From assembly GCA_044233745.1 (NCBI GenBank), contig JBIIJN010000007.1, positions 1 to 56,530 of the forward strand: DNA of 56,530 bases, written 5' to 3'. Numbering within the stretch: position 1 is the stretch's first letter; each line of letters starts with the position of its first letter. A program made the translations under genes and the position numbers. The notes beneath the pieces were generated by a model. That model saw only the letters and a list, made by a program, of their open reading frames with translations, had not been told where the DNA came from and ran no database searches. The DNA is from UBA6165 sp044233745. Its GTDB lineage: Bacteria; Bacteroidota; Bacteroidia; Flavobacteriales_D; Crocinitomicaceae. Shown here one piece after another: positions 34,139-43,225 of the stretch.

Positions 34139-37100
34139 CGCACTATTGTTACATTACCGGTAATCAAGTTTTTGAATCCACCTATGCAGTCAACATCCAA
34201 ATAGTAGTCGTAAACATCTGGTTCACAAAGCTTTCCTTTATAATATCCATCCCAACCTTTGGCAGGATCTGTGGACTCAAAAACCAATTCACCCCATCGG
34301 TTATACACACGGAAAATCATGTTTACTATGTAGTTACCTCTCACAAATAAAACATCGTTGTTGCCATCGTTGTTGGGTGAAAATGCATTGGGTACAAAGA
34401 TGAAAGGTTCTTCACAGAAAATTTCATAGGTGCGAACCAATACAGGAATCGTATCCGCACAAACGCCATCGGTAGCCACGAAATAAAAGGTCGTGTTTTG
34501 GGTCACAAATGAGGATGTCTCCAAAGCACTCGAATTGGCAACAGCATTTAAGGGCAACCAAGTAGTTGTATATCCTAAAGGTGCTGTACCAATCAGTTGA
34601 ACGGTGGCTCCCCCGGGTGGCACACTATCAGGCACGGCAATGGCGGAAAACAAACTTGGGTCGAGTACATTGACTTGAACAAAAATAGAATCCCAAATTT
34701 CGCAACCGTTATTGGCCACGGCGTAAAGGTATATGTATTGCGAACTGCTAGGATTCACCGTAACTGTATTCGTGTTCGCTCCACTCACAATGGCCGAATT
34801 GGGCGTCCAAGTGTAAATAAAAGACACATTCGGATTGGTGTTGACAACCGTGATAGGTGTATCTTGTCCCAAACAAATGGTTGTGCTATCAATCAATTCA
34901 AGGGTTTCATCTATAAAAGTTACGGTAATGCTGTCTATTTTATCACAAAATTCATTGGCTACTTGGATGTAATAAGTACCCGGGGTAGAAATATTCACCG
35001 TTAAAGTTGAATCGTTGGGGAAAACATTCAATGTATCCGTAAAATTTGCATTAGAGCTCCATTGAAAGGAAGAAGCTGTGCCTTGACTATTTGCCACAAT
35101 TTCCACCTCATCTACATTGCATGCAACAATATCATCTGGCAACTCTAAAGTTAAATCCTCATAAACAGTTATCGTCACAACAGAAGTATCTGAAAGCTGA
35201 CATTGTTTATCTACCACAACCAACATGGCTTCATAAACCCCAGGCTCGGTAAAGGTATGAATCGGATTCACAACATTATCTACTACAACACCATCACCAA
35301 AATCCCAAATAAAATTGGTGGTATCTGAACTCAAGTTGTTGAAATTTACGGTCAATGGTGCACAGCCCTCCGCGTCTGTATTTGTAAAACTGGATTGAGG
35401 CACAATTTTAAAGTCAAATTTAAAAACCAAGTTATTGCAATTGGCACTGTTGTTCGTGGGCGACCAAACATCTGCTGGGAAAGTTGGAAAATCACTATTG
35501 GCACCGCAGCCACCGCAAGCCGAATGATACACAACCCCCAATCTATCGAAGCGCGAAGTACCGCCATCTACGTGCTCTTGGGCTTGACCTCCGCCCAAAT
35601 AAGTGGCATACAGCAACTCCACTGCTTCAACTCCCAATACGATGAGATAAAAGTTGTACCCGTCGCCGCTGGTGGCCTGAAAAGCATCAGGTGTGATTGG
35701 CATTCCCGTAACCGCAGTACCTTGTTGCAAACTTCCTGCAATTCCTCCGCCCCAACCTGAAACATAGATATTACCGCAAACATCGACCAGAAATGCTGTT
35801 GGAGAAATATTCACCAAAGTGTTTCCATTTCCAAAGACGGTCTGCCATTGTTGAGCACCCAAATTGTTGTTGAATTTCATGAGGTATTGCCCACTGTTTG
35901 GATTGGCGTATTTTCCGGGCGAAGGTGTCAATGTGCCACGGGTTTGACCCAAAACATAAATAAAATCATCGCGATCTACCTGTAAGAAAAACGATTGGTC
36001 GTATAACGAAGTGCCAATGAACGTTGAATTCATCAAAGCAAATGCTGGTGAAAATTTAGAAACAAAACCATCGGGAAACGAAACACCTCCATGAACGGTT
36101 TGAAAAGCGCCCGGTGTCACTGACAAATCAGATGATAAGGTACCTCCAGACGCAAATATATTGTTAGCGCTATCAAACTTAATGGCATAACAAGCATCTC
36201 GGGCAGTTCCTCCCCAATACGTACTCCAAAGAACTGTGGAAAGCGTAGAATTGAACTTAATCAAAACACCATCTTGATTGCCACCGTAGGTGTTTTGTGT
36301 GGCATTCACCATTGGAAAATTGGAAGAATAGGTGCAACTGGCCACATACACATTTCCAGCTTCATCGAGCATGATTTCACCTCGAAATGGGTCGCCGTAA
36401 TTGTACATCAAGCCACCAAACTGATTGCCGTTTACGATGCCATTCTCATTGTAGTTCAAACCATCGTTGTGCGAACCTCCGTAATACGTTGATGCCAATA
36501 AATTCGAACCATCTGTTGACATTTTAACGACAATTAAATCCGTTCCACCTGCCGCTTGATTCTGGTTATTTCCCAAAAAATGTGTGCCGTTGGAAGTGAA
36601 TTCCCGATAAAACCCACCGTTAAACGATCCTTGAACTGGACTCACCATAGGAAAATCGCTTGAAGATGTTGTTCCGAAGAAATACAATTCGTTTTGTTCG
36701 TTGCAAATCAAACTGTGCGCCACATCAACGCCGCCTATATCGGAGCCTCCACCAATATAAGTGGAGTATAACATGGTGATGCCATCGCTGCTGTATTTTG
36801 AAATGAAAATGTCCGTTACGCCATACAACAAACCTTGATTGGCCGCCGCATTGATTTGCGTGAACGTACCATTTTCATCGTAAGCTCCAGCGGTTGTTGG
36901 ATAGCTATTTCCAAACACAATTCCGCCCGAAAACAAATTGCCATCATAATCATAAGTGGCCGTCATGCCAAAGTTGTCCGACAATGAACCACTGTAACTG
37001 GCAAAGATAATTTCTGGGTCGATAATCAATTCAATTCTAGGGTCATATTTACCTAATTCATAGGAAATAATGTCTTTTTCCAATTTGTATTCACAAGGAA

Positions 37101-37743
37101 TCTCGATGATTTTTCCATTCACAATTTGATAAGCAAAGGGCTTGGCTTCTTCAATCAAACCAATTTCTCCAACAACCCGCAGCATACCTTTTTTGGTGAT
37201 TTCAATGGCTTTGGCGTTTTGGTATTGAATCTGAATCAACTTGGGATCGGCGCCCGGAGCCACGACAAAATCGTATTTCAAAAAATCGCCTTGGTTGTTG
37301 TAGTGTAAATCAATGCCCGGATAAAGTCCATTCAAACGCACATCGGCATAAGCTTTCACATTCGATGCCCATTTGCTTTTGTCGTTGCCAATGAAATAGT
37401 TGAAATATTCAGGTGCTGGTTTGGTTTTCTCTACATCTGTAATCTGCTGTGCACCAACAAACTGCGCTGCAATCAGCTCTTGACGCAATTTCGGTTCACC
37501 TTTAAATTCTTTGCCATGCGCTTTGTGCATATCGCTCAAATCCATAAAATGATACAAGATTCTGCCTTGCTCCAAATAGATTTTACTTTGATTGTTCTCA
37601 GCGCGAAAAAAAACAAAATCTGGCCATTGACCTTTGTTCTCAATGAACTTAAATTTATCATCATGCACATGCAATTCCTGCCCGAAACTGTAGGTTCCGA
37701 ACAAGAGGAATATCAGCCAAAGCAAAAGACTGCGAATTTTCAT
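34135..37743 (-). CDS. T9SS type B cargo: DUF7948 / SBBP repeats / PKD / CHU_C
   Basis: 1202 aa, surface or secreted. Order: signal peptide (LLWLIFLLFGTYSFGQ), a DUF7948-type N-terminal domain (~30-245, FKFIENKGQWPDFVFFRAEN), SBBP-type propeller repeats (~250-760; repeated YSTYIGGGS, DxxGNIYVSGW motifs), PKD domain (~790-870, FIWDFGDG), Ig-like repeats, and the gliding-motility C-terminal domain (FVPNAFSPNNDGNNDVLFV ... YNRWGELVFES ... WDGYYKGK). CHU_C is the type B T9SS signal, normally paired with PorP/SprF, here encoded next. Role probably adhesion or surface motility; ligand unknown. Confidence 0.93.
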   Translation of the reverse strand: MKIRSLLLWLIFLLFGTYSFGQELHVHDDKFKFIENKGQWPDFVFFRAENNQSKIYLEQGRILYHFMDLSDMHKAHGKEFKGEPKLRQELIAAQFVGAQQITDVEKTKPAPEYFNYFIGNDKSKWASNVKAYADVRLNGLYPGIDLHYNNQGDFLKYDFVVAPGADPKLIQIQYQNAKAIEITKKGMLRVVGEIGLIEEAKPFAYQIVNGKIIEIPCEYKLEKDIISYELGKYDPRIELIIDPEIIFASYSGSLSDNFGMTATYDYDGNLFSGGIVFGNSYPTTAGAYDENGTFTQINAAANQGLLYGVTDIFISKYSSDGITMLYSTYIGGGSDIGGVDVAHSLICNEQNELYFFGTTSSSDFPMVSPVQGSFNGGFYREFTSNGTHFLGNNQNQAAGGTDLIVVKMSTDGSNLLASTYYGGSHNDGLNYNENGIVNGNQFGGLMYNYGDPFRGEIMLDEAGNVYVASCTYSSNFPMVNATQNTYGGNQDGVLIKFNSTLSTVLWSTYWGGTARDACYAIKFDSANNIFASGGTLSSDLSVTPGAFQTVHGGVSFPDGFVSKFSPAFALMNSTFIGTSLYDQSFFLQVDRDDFIYVLGQTRGTLTPSPGKYANPNSGQYLMKFNNNLGAQQWQTVFGNGNTLVNISPTAFLVDVCGNIYVSGWGGGIAGSLQQGTAVTGMPITPDAFQATSGDGYNFYLIVLGVEAVELLYATYLGGGQAQEHVDGGTSRFDRLGVVYHSACGGCGANSDFPTFPADVWSPTNNSANCNNLVFKFDFKIVPQSSFTNTDAEGCAPLTVNFNNLSSDTTNFIWDFGDGVVVDNVVNPIHTFTEPGVYEAMLVVVDKQCQLSDTSVVTITVYEDLTLELPDDIVACNVDEVEIVANSQGTASSFQWSSNANFTDTLNVFPNDSTLTVNISTPGTYYIQVANEFCDKIDSITVTFIDETLELIDSTTICLGQDTPITVVNTNPNVSFIYTWTPNSAIVSGANTNTVTVNPSSSQYIYLYAVANNGCEIWDSIFVQVNVLDPSLFSAIAVPDSVPPGGATVQLIGTAPLGYTTTWLPLNAVANSSALETSSFVTQNTTFYFVATDGVCADTIPVLVRTYEIFCEEPFIFVPNAFSPNNDGNNDVLFVRGNYIVNMIFRVYNRWGELVFESTDPAKGWDGYYKGKLCEPDVYDYYLDVDCIGGFKNLITGNVTIVR

Positions 37744-37894
37744 GGTCTAAAAGTAAACTTTTTTTTTAGAGCAGCAAAAAATAGAAAAGAGAATATAAAA
37801 CATCTATAAAGCTGTTCACGTAAAATGTAACTCAGAAAACGGGCATTAATGAACTATAAATCATCCCTTCGATTGTCATTTCTCTTTTTCACAT

Positions 37895-37902
37895 TAGCTT
37901 TG
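37895..37902 (+). promoter_or_regulatory. -33/-7 promoter of the ABC-F gene
   Basis: TAGCTTTG 23 nt upstream of the ATG, with a TTG at 37873-37875 separated by 19 nt: both Bacteroidota promoter elements at the expected spacing. Confidence 0.65.
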
Positions 37903-37925
37903 CGGCCGATTAGAAAAAAACCAGT

Positions 37926-39563
37926 ATGATTTCAGTTGACCAATTGGGCGTAGATTTTAGCGGCTCAACACTTTTTAACGATGTAAATTTCGTGATTAAT
38001 CCAACGGACAAAATTGCATTGATGGGCAAAAATGGCGCTGGAAAATCGACCATGATGAAAATCATTGCTGGGGTTCAAAAAGCCACCCGCGGACATATTC
38101 GTGCGCCAAAAGATGCCGTGATTGCCTATTTGCCGCAGCATTTGCTCACCGAAGACAATTGCACCGTTTTCGAAGAAACCGCCAAAGCATTCAAACAAGT
38201 TTTCGAAATGCGTGAAGAGATAGGAAAACTTAACCACGCATTGGAAACCCGCACCGATTACGAGAGCGATGAATACATGAAAATCATCGAAAAAGTGACG
38301 GAATTGGGCGAAAAATACTACGCACTCGAAGATGTCAACTACGATGCCGAGGTGGAAAAAGCGCTGAAAGGTTTGGGATTTAAACCGGAAGACTTCCACA
38401 GACAAACCAATGAATTCAGCGGTGGCTGGCGTATGCGTATTGAATTGGCAAAAATATTGCTGCAAAAGCCCGACCTCATCTTGTTGGATGAGCCGACGAA
38501 TCATATTGATATTGAATCTGTTATCTGGCTGGAAGATTTCTTGGTGAATAAAGCCAATGCGGTTATGGTCATTTCCCACGACCGGGCTTTTATCGACAAC
38601 ACAACCAACCGCACCATCGAAGTGACCATGGGGCGCATTTACGATTATAAGGCCAATTATTCGCACTATTTACAACTGCGGGAAGACAGACGTTCGCATC
38701 AGATGAAAGCCTACCAAGAACAGCAAAAAATGATTGCCGACAACATGGCATTTATAGAGCGTTTTCGGGGCACCTATTCCAAAACGAATCAAGTTTCTTC
38801 ACGGGAACGCATGTTGGAAAAGCTTGAAATCATTGAGATTGATGAAATTGACACTTCTGCTTTGAAGTTGCGTTTTCCACCAGCACCACGTTCAGGAGAT
38901 TATCCCGTAACAGTGAAAGATGTCTCCAAATCTTATGGCGAAAATCTCGTTTTCAAAGACGCCAACATGACCATTTCGAGAGGCGAAAAAGTGACTTTTG
39001 TTGGCCGAAATGGCGAAGGAAAATCGACCATGATCAAAGCCATTCTCAACGAAATTGAAGTGGAAGGCACATGCCAATTGGGACACAACGTGAAAGTTGG
39101 TTATTTTGCTCAGAACCAAGCTGCTTTGTTGGACCCAAATCTCACTGTATTTCAAACCGTTGACGAAGTAGCAGAGGGCGAAATCAGAACACAAATCAAA
39201 AACATCTTGGGTGGTTTCATGTTCCACGGAGATGATATCGACAAAAAAGTGAGCGTGCTTTCTGGTGGAGAAAGAACCCGATTGGCCATGGTGAAATTAC
39301 TGCTCGAACCTGTGAATCTCTTGATTCTCGATGAACCCACCAACCACTTGGATTTGAAGTCAAAAGACGTGTTGAAAGAAGCACTCAAAAACTTCGATGG
39401 CACTATGATTTTGGTTTCTCACGACCGAGATTTCTTGCAAGGTTTATCCGAAAAAGTCTTTGAATTTAAAGACAAACGCATCATCGAACATTTCGAAACC
39501 ATCGATGCTTTCTTGGAACGCAATCGGATTAAAAGCATTGCAGATTTGCAGTTGAGTAGGTAA
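37926..39563 (+). CDS. ABC-F family ATPase
   Basis: 545 aa with two ATP-binding cassettes and no membrane segment: cassette 1 Walker A LMGKNGAGKSTMMK, signature FSGGWRMRIELA, Walker B LILLDEPTNHID; cassette 2 Walker A FVGRNGEGKSTMIK, signature LSGGERTRLAMV, Walker B LLILDEPTNHLD. Between them lies the charged P-site-tRNA-interaction linker (LREDRRSHQMKAYQEQQK). ABC-F proteins act on the ribosome, regulating translation or giving antibiotic protection. It is close to the widespread housekeeping (YbiT/EttA-like) group; an exact subfamily cannot be assigned. Monocistronic, with a clear promoter. Confidence 0.95.
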   Translation: MISVDQLGVDFSGSTLFNDVNFVINPTDKIALMGKNGAGKSTMMKIIAGVQKATRGHIRAPKDAVIAYLPQHLLTEDNCTVFEETAKAFKQVFEMREEIGKLNHALETRTDYESDEYMKIIEKVTELGEKYYALEDVNYDAEVEKALKGLGFKPEDFHRQTNEFSGGWRMRIELAKILLQKPDLILLDEPTNHIDIESVIWLEDFLVNKANAVMVISHDRAFIDNTTNRTIEVTMGRIYDYKANYSHYLQLREDRRSHQMKAYQEQQKMIADNMAFIERFRGTYSKTNQVSSRERMLEKLEIIEIDEIDTSALKLRFPPAPRSGDYPVTVKDVSKSYGENLVFKDANMTISRGEKVTFVGRNGEGKSTMIKAILNEIEVEGTCQLGHNVKVGYFAQNQAALLDPNLTVFQTVDEVAEGEIRTQIKNILGGFMFHGDDIDKKVSVLSGGERTRLAMVKLLLEPVNLLILDEPTNHLDLKSKDVLKEALKNFDGTMILVSHDRDFLQGLSEKVFEFKDKRIIEHFETIDAFLERNRIKSIADLQLSR

Positions 39564-39580
39564 TCCGCAGGAAAGTTTTA

Positions 39581-41770
39581 TCACAACACCAAAAACCCAT
39601 GCTCCTTCAAGACATTCATCGGCTTGGAATACCAGAACAATTCGAAGTCTTCAAGGTGTTCTTCGAAGTTGGTTTTTAGTTGAGCAAATGTGGGTAGTTG
39701 GCTGTTTTGCGGTCCTAAAAGCGGCAATTGTTCCAATAACCAAAGGCCTTTATCTTGGTCGATGGAAATGCTAAACGTGTCGGTTTTGGTGTGAAATGTG
39801 AGCTCGAGCATGGTTTTGCTGAGACCTTTTTTTGCTTTGGTGAATTCCCGAATGAGCGGTTGGTTGCCGAGCCAAACGATTTTTGCGCTGGGTTTGGTGT
39901 TGAATTCCTCGGGCTTATTCAAACAATTGAGGATGTAATCGCGGGGAATTTTTGTTCTGGGAATTTTGATATCGAACCAATCTTGCAAAGGCAATTCGAA
40001 ACCAATGCCGTGCATATAATTGAATAGCGATTTTTTCAAACCAAAGCTGAATTTACCTTGGTCGATGCCCGTGCTATCGGTGAATTGGATGTCGTTTTTG
40101 GCAAATTGAATTTCTTCGAGCTTGGGTACAATTTTATAGTCCTCAGGATTCATGCCCACCGGACTGTGCGCCGTTAATGCAAACTGATGCCAAAAACCGG
40201 ATTGCAGCACACCTTCTTCAAAAAGTTGGCGCACCATCTCCAAGCTATCCACCGTTTCTTGAATGGTTTGCGTGGGATAACCGTACATCAAATAAGCATG
40301 CACCATGATGCCAGATTCGGTGAAATTGCGGGTCACTTGTGCCACTTGTTCAACAGTAACGCCTTTGTCGATGAGTTCCAACAAACGGTCGGAGGCTACT
40401 TCCAATCCCCCAGAAACAGCAATGCACCCCGACGCTTTGAGCAGGTGACACAGGTCTTGCGTGAAGTTCTTTTCAAAGCGAATATTAGTCCACCAAGTTA
40501 CGGTGAGTTTGCGTTTCAAAATCTCCAAGGCCAAAGCTTTCATCAAAGACGGTGGCGCAGCCTCATCCACAAAATGAAAGCCTGTTTCGTGGGTTTGGGC
40601 AAGCAATTCCTCCATTCTATCGACCAAAATACTGGCTGCGATGGGCTCATAAATCTTGATGTAATCCAAAGAAATATCGCAAAAGGTGCATTTTCCCCAA
40701 TAACAGCCGTGCGCCATGGTCAATTTATTCCAGCGCCCATCGCTCCACAAACTGTGCATCGGATTGGCAATTTCAATGACCGAAATGTATTTGTCTAAAA
40801 GCAAGTCGGAATAATCGGGTGTGCCCACTGCGCTTTGTTTGTAATCCGATTTTGATGTGTTGTTTTTATACACAACTGCCCCATTTTCCAAGAGCCAAGT
40901 GCGTTTGAATTCATCTTGTTCTGAATTTTGTGTGTGATTCCAAAGCTGTTCAATGGGCAATTCCCCATCATCAAGGGTAATGAAATCGAAAAATTCAAAA
41001 ACACGGGCATCAGCAAGCGAGCGCAGTTCAGTGTTGGGAAAACCACCTCCCATAGCAATTTTCACTTCGGGATAATGTGCTTTGATGTATTTGGCAGAAC
41101 GAAAGGCGCTGTACAAATTCCCCGGAAACGGCACTGAAAAACAGACCAATTTGGGTTGAACAAGTGCCAGTTTTTCTTCTAAAATCTGTAAAGTAATTTT
41201 ATCAATATAGCGTTCCTCTTGGTTCAATTCGGCATACAAATCATCAAAAGAATTGGCGCTCAAGCCCAAACGTTCGGCATAGCGACTAAAACCAAAATTA
41301 GCATCCACACATTCGATGATAAAATCCGACAAATCCTCCAAATACAAAGTAGCCAGATGCTTGGCTTTGTCTTGGATGCCCATGTTGCCAAAAGCGTACG
41401 ACAAATCATCCAAAGCCTCAAAACGAGAAGCTTCGGGCAAGAAATTTTCGGAGCAAATCTGTCGAGCAAAACTTGGATTTTTCCCTTGCAAAAAAGCCAG
41501 CACCTCATCGATGGTTTGCAAATATGCTGCTCTCAAAGTAAAAATGCGCTGTGCGTTTTCCGAAAAAGAAAAATTGGTGTTTTCGAGCTGCTCAAAGATG
41601 ATCTCGAATGTCTTTTTAGAAAACAAATCGACAATTACTTCAATGCCCAAATCCATTTGAAACGAAGATATATTTTTCGTGTTCAAAAAGCCCTTCAAAT
41701 ACATCGTTGCCGGATATGGCGTATTCAATTGGGTAAAGGGCGGCGTAATTAGGAGAAGATCTTTCTTCAA
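39581..41770 (-). CDS. B12-binding-domain radical SAM enzyme of unknown reaction
   Basis: 729 aa, cytosolic. Residues ~1-60 and ~195-300 make up a cobalamin-binding-like Rossmann region (LLLITPPFTQLNTPYPA, LVCFSVPFPGNLYSA, KIAMGGGFPNTE). The radical SAM barrel (~345-560) has its iron-sulfur cysteines in C356YWGKC361TFC364, a C-x4-C-x2-C spacing instead of CxxxCxxC, and a SAM-binding SGGLEVASDRLL segment. The last ~150 residues are an extra domain without recognised motifs. Related enzymes perform methylations or ring rearrangements, but no substrate gene is near: the neighbours are ABC-F and DUF4783. Stands alone. Confidence 0.88.
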   Translation of the reverse strand: MKKDLLLITPPFTQLNTPYPATMYLKGFLNTKNISSFQMDLGIEVIVDLFSKKTFEIIFEQLENTNFSFSENAQRIFTLRAAYLQTIDEVLAFLQGKNPSFARQICSENFLPEASRFEALDDLSYAFGNMGIQDKAKHLATLYLEDLSDFIIECVDANFGFSRYAERLGLSANSFDDLYAELNQEERYIDKITLQILEEKLALVQPKLVCFSVPFPGNLYSAFRSAKYIKAHYPEVKIAMGGGFPNTELRSLADARVFEFFDFITLDDGELPIEQLWNHTQNSEQDEFKRTWLLENGAVVYKNNTSKSDYKQSAVGTPDYSDLLLDKYISVIEIANPMHSLWSDGRWNKLTMAHGCYWGKCTFCDISLDYIKIYEPIAASILVDRMEELLAQTHETGFHFVDEAAPPSLMKALALEILKRKLTVTWWTNIRFEKNFTQDLCHLLKASGCIAVSGGLEVASDRLLELIDKGVTVEQVAQVTRNFTESGIMVHAYLMYGYPTQTIQETVDSLEMVRQLFEEGVLQSGFWHQFALTAHSPVGMNPEDYKIVPKLEEIQFAKNDIQFTDSTGIDQGKFSFGLKKSLFNYMHGIGFELPLQDWFDIKIPRTKIPRDYILNCLNKPEEFNTKPSAKIVWLGNQPLIREFTKAKKGLSKTMLELTFHTKTDTFSISIDQDKGLWLLEQLPLLGPQNSQLPTFAQLKTNFEEHLEDFELFWYSKPMNVLKEHGFLVL

Positions 41771-41866
41771 AACGATTGGTAAAAGTGATGGCCAAAGATA
41801 AATGAAAAGCGATTCGGATTCATAAAAAGTCCTATATTCGGCACGATAATTGGTTAAAATGACGCG

Positions 41867-42259
41867 ATGAAATCTCTATCAATATTCTTATTTTCTGTTG
41901 TGTTTTACTACATGCAAGCGCCTGCAAACCTAACGGCGGTGTACAATTCATTGGAAAAAGCCCTCAAAGAAGGAAATGAGCAAAAAATTATTTCTCACGT
42001 TGGCGACAAATTATTGTTGGAAGTGAATAACGTGGAATCGGTTTACAGCAAAACCCAAGCCCAGCAGATTTTAAAAGACTTTTTCGATAAAAACAAACCA
42101 AGCGAATTTGAAGTTTCTTTTAAAGGGACAAATAAAGGCAACTATGCCATGATAGGCAGCTTAGTAACCGATAAAGCCAAAAAATTCAGGGTTTCGCTGC
42201 GCTTGAAAGAATCAGGAAACACATTTGTTCTTGAAAAACTTTCTATTAATCCGATATAA
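41867..42259 (+). CDS. Secreted DUF4783 protein
   Basis: 130 aa. A signal peptide (LSIFLFSVVFYYMQAPA) is followed by a cystatin/NTF2-like small fold: a long helix (AVYNSLEKALKEGNEQKIIS) and beta strands with the motif YSKTQAQQILKDFF and SFKGTNKGNYAMIGSL. This matches DUF4783, a Bacteroidota family of unknown function commonly encoded next to nadC, as here (60 nt before nadC). Function not known. Confidence 0.82.
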   Translation: MKSLSIFLFSVVFYYMQAPANLTAVYNSLEKALKEGNEQKIISHVGDKLLLEVNNVESVYSKTQAQQILKDFFDKNKPSEFEVSFKGTNKGNYAMIGSLVTDKAKKFRVSLRLKESGNTFVLEKLSINPI

Positions 42260-42308
42260 CACGGCGGTTCGAATCTACGTTCACCTCCGATTTATAATTT
42301 GTTATTTC

Positions 42309-42316
42309 TACCTTTG
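42309..42316 (+). promoter_or_regulatory. -7 box of nadC
   Basis: TACCTTTG ending 3 nt before the nadC ATG; the closest box-to-start spacing in the window. Confidence 0.55.
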
Positions 42317-42319
42317 CAT

Positions 42320-43168
42320 ATGCGATTGAATTACGACTTAATAGACAGCATCATCCGCGAGGCGCTGCGCGAGGACATCGGAGATGGCGACCACACTTCA
42401 TTGGCCACGATTCCAGCGGATGCACAGGGAAAAGCCAAACTATTGGTGAAGGAAAACGGCATTGTGGCTGGTGTTGAATTGGCTCAGCGCATTTTTGCTC
42501 TTTACGACCCAAATCTTCAGGTCGAGGTTTTTATTCAAGATGGCAGTCCAATACAAAAAGGCGATATCGTGCTCACTGTGGCGGGTTCGTCGCAATCTAT
42601 TTTGGCAACCGAACGCTTGATGCTCAATTTTATGCAACGCATGAGCGGAATTGCTACAAAAGCGAGGTTTTTAGCCGATAAAATTAGTCACACCAAATGT
42701 CGCTTGTTGGATACCCGAAAAACCACACCCAACATCCGCTATATGGAAAAATGGGCCGTGCGCATTGGTGGCGCCTACAACCACAGGTATGCCTTATACG
42801 ACATGATCATGATCAAGGACAACCACGTGGACTATGCCGGCGGAATCAAAAAGGCCATCGAAGCCACACATCGTTATTTGAAAGAAAAAAATCTGGATTT
42901 GAAAATCGAACTCGAAGTGCGCAATTTCGATGAATTGAAAGAAGCCCTTGCCGTTGGAGGTATGGACCGCATTATGCTCGACAATTTCACGCCAGAGAAC
43001 ATCAAAGAAGCACTGAAACTGATTCCCGAAAACATCGAAACCGAAGCCTCAGGTGGCATCACAGAAGAAACCATTGTGGCTTATGCCGAAACAGGTGTGG
43101 ATTTTATTTCTGTCGGCGCATTGACACATTCGATTATGTCTTTGGATTTAAGTTTGAAGGCGGTCTAA
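42320..43168 (+). CDS. nadC: Nicotinate-nucleotide pyrophosphorylase (carboxylating)
   Basis: Quinolinate phosphoribosyltransferase of de novo NAD synthesis: quinolinate plus PRPP gives nicotinate mononucleotide, CO2 and pyrophosphate. The 282-aa protein shows EDIGDGDHTS, the active-site RKTTPNIRYMEKWAV, NHRYALYDMIMIKDNH and the phosphate-binding EASGGITEETI and VGALTHS. Start ATG at 42320 (MRLNYDL) is chosen over an upstream in-frame TTG at 42299 because it matches the family N-terminus and sits directly behind the promoter box. Confidence 0.96.
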   Translation: MRLNYDLIDSIIREALREDIGDGDHTSLATIPADAQGKAKLLVKENGIVAGVELAQRIFALYDPNLQVEVFIQDGSPIQKGDIVLTVAGSSQSILATERLMLNFMQRMSGIATKARFLADKISHTKCRLLDTRKTTPNIRYMEKWAVRIGGAYNHRYALYDMIMIKDNHVDYAGGIKKAIEATHRYLKEKNLDLKIELEVRNFDELKEALAVGGMDRIMLDNFTPENIKEALKLIPENIETEASGGITEETIVAYAETGVDFISVGALTHSIMSLDLSLKAV

Positions 43169-43203
43169 TTTCACCCACACCGCTTCACCTAAACGATTTT
43201 TCC

Positions 43204-43211
43204 TACATTTG
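43204..43211 (+). promoter_or_regulatory. -7 box of the T9SS propeller gene
   Basis: TACATTTG, 14 nt upstream of the ATG at 43226. Confidence 0.5.
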
Positions 43212-43225
43212 GCAAAACTAAAACC

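Noticed and set aside
37965..38666. A 233-codon minus-strand open frame opposite the ABC-F gene
   Set aside because: Antisense to a firmly identified ABC-F gene; no domain, His/Phe/Cys-rich composition typical of shadow frames.
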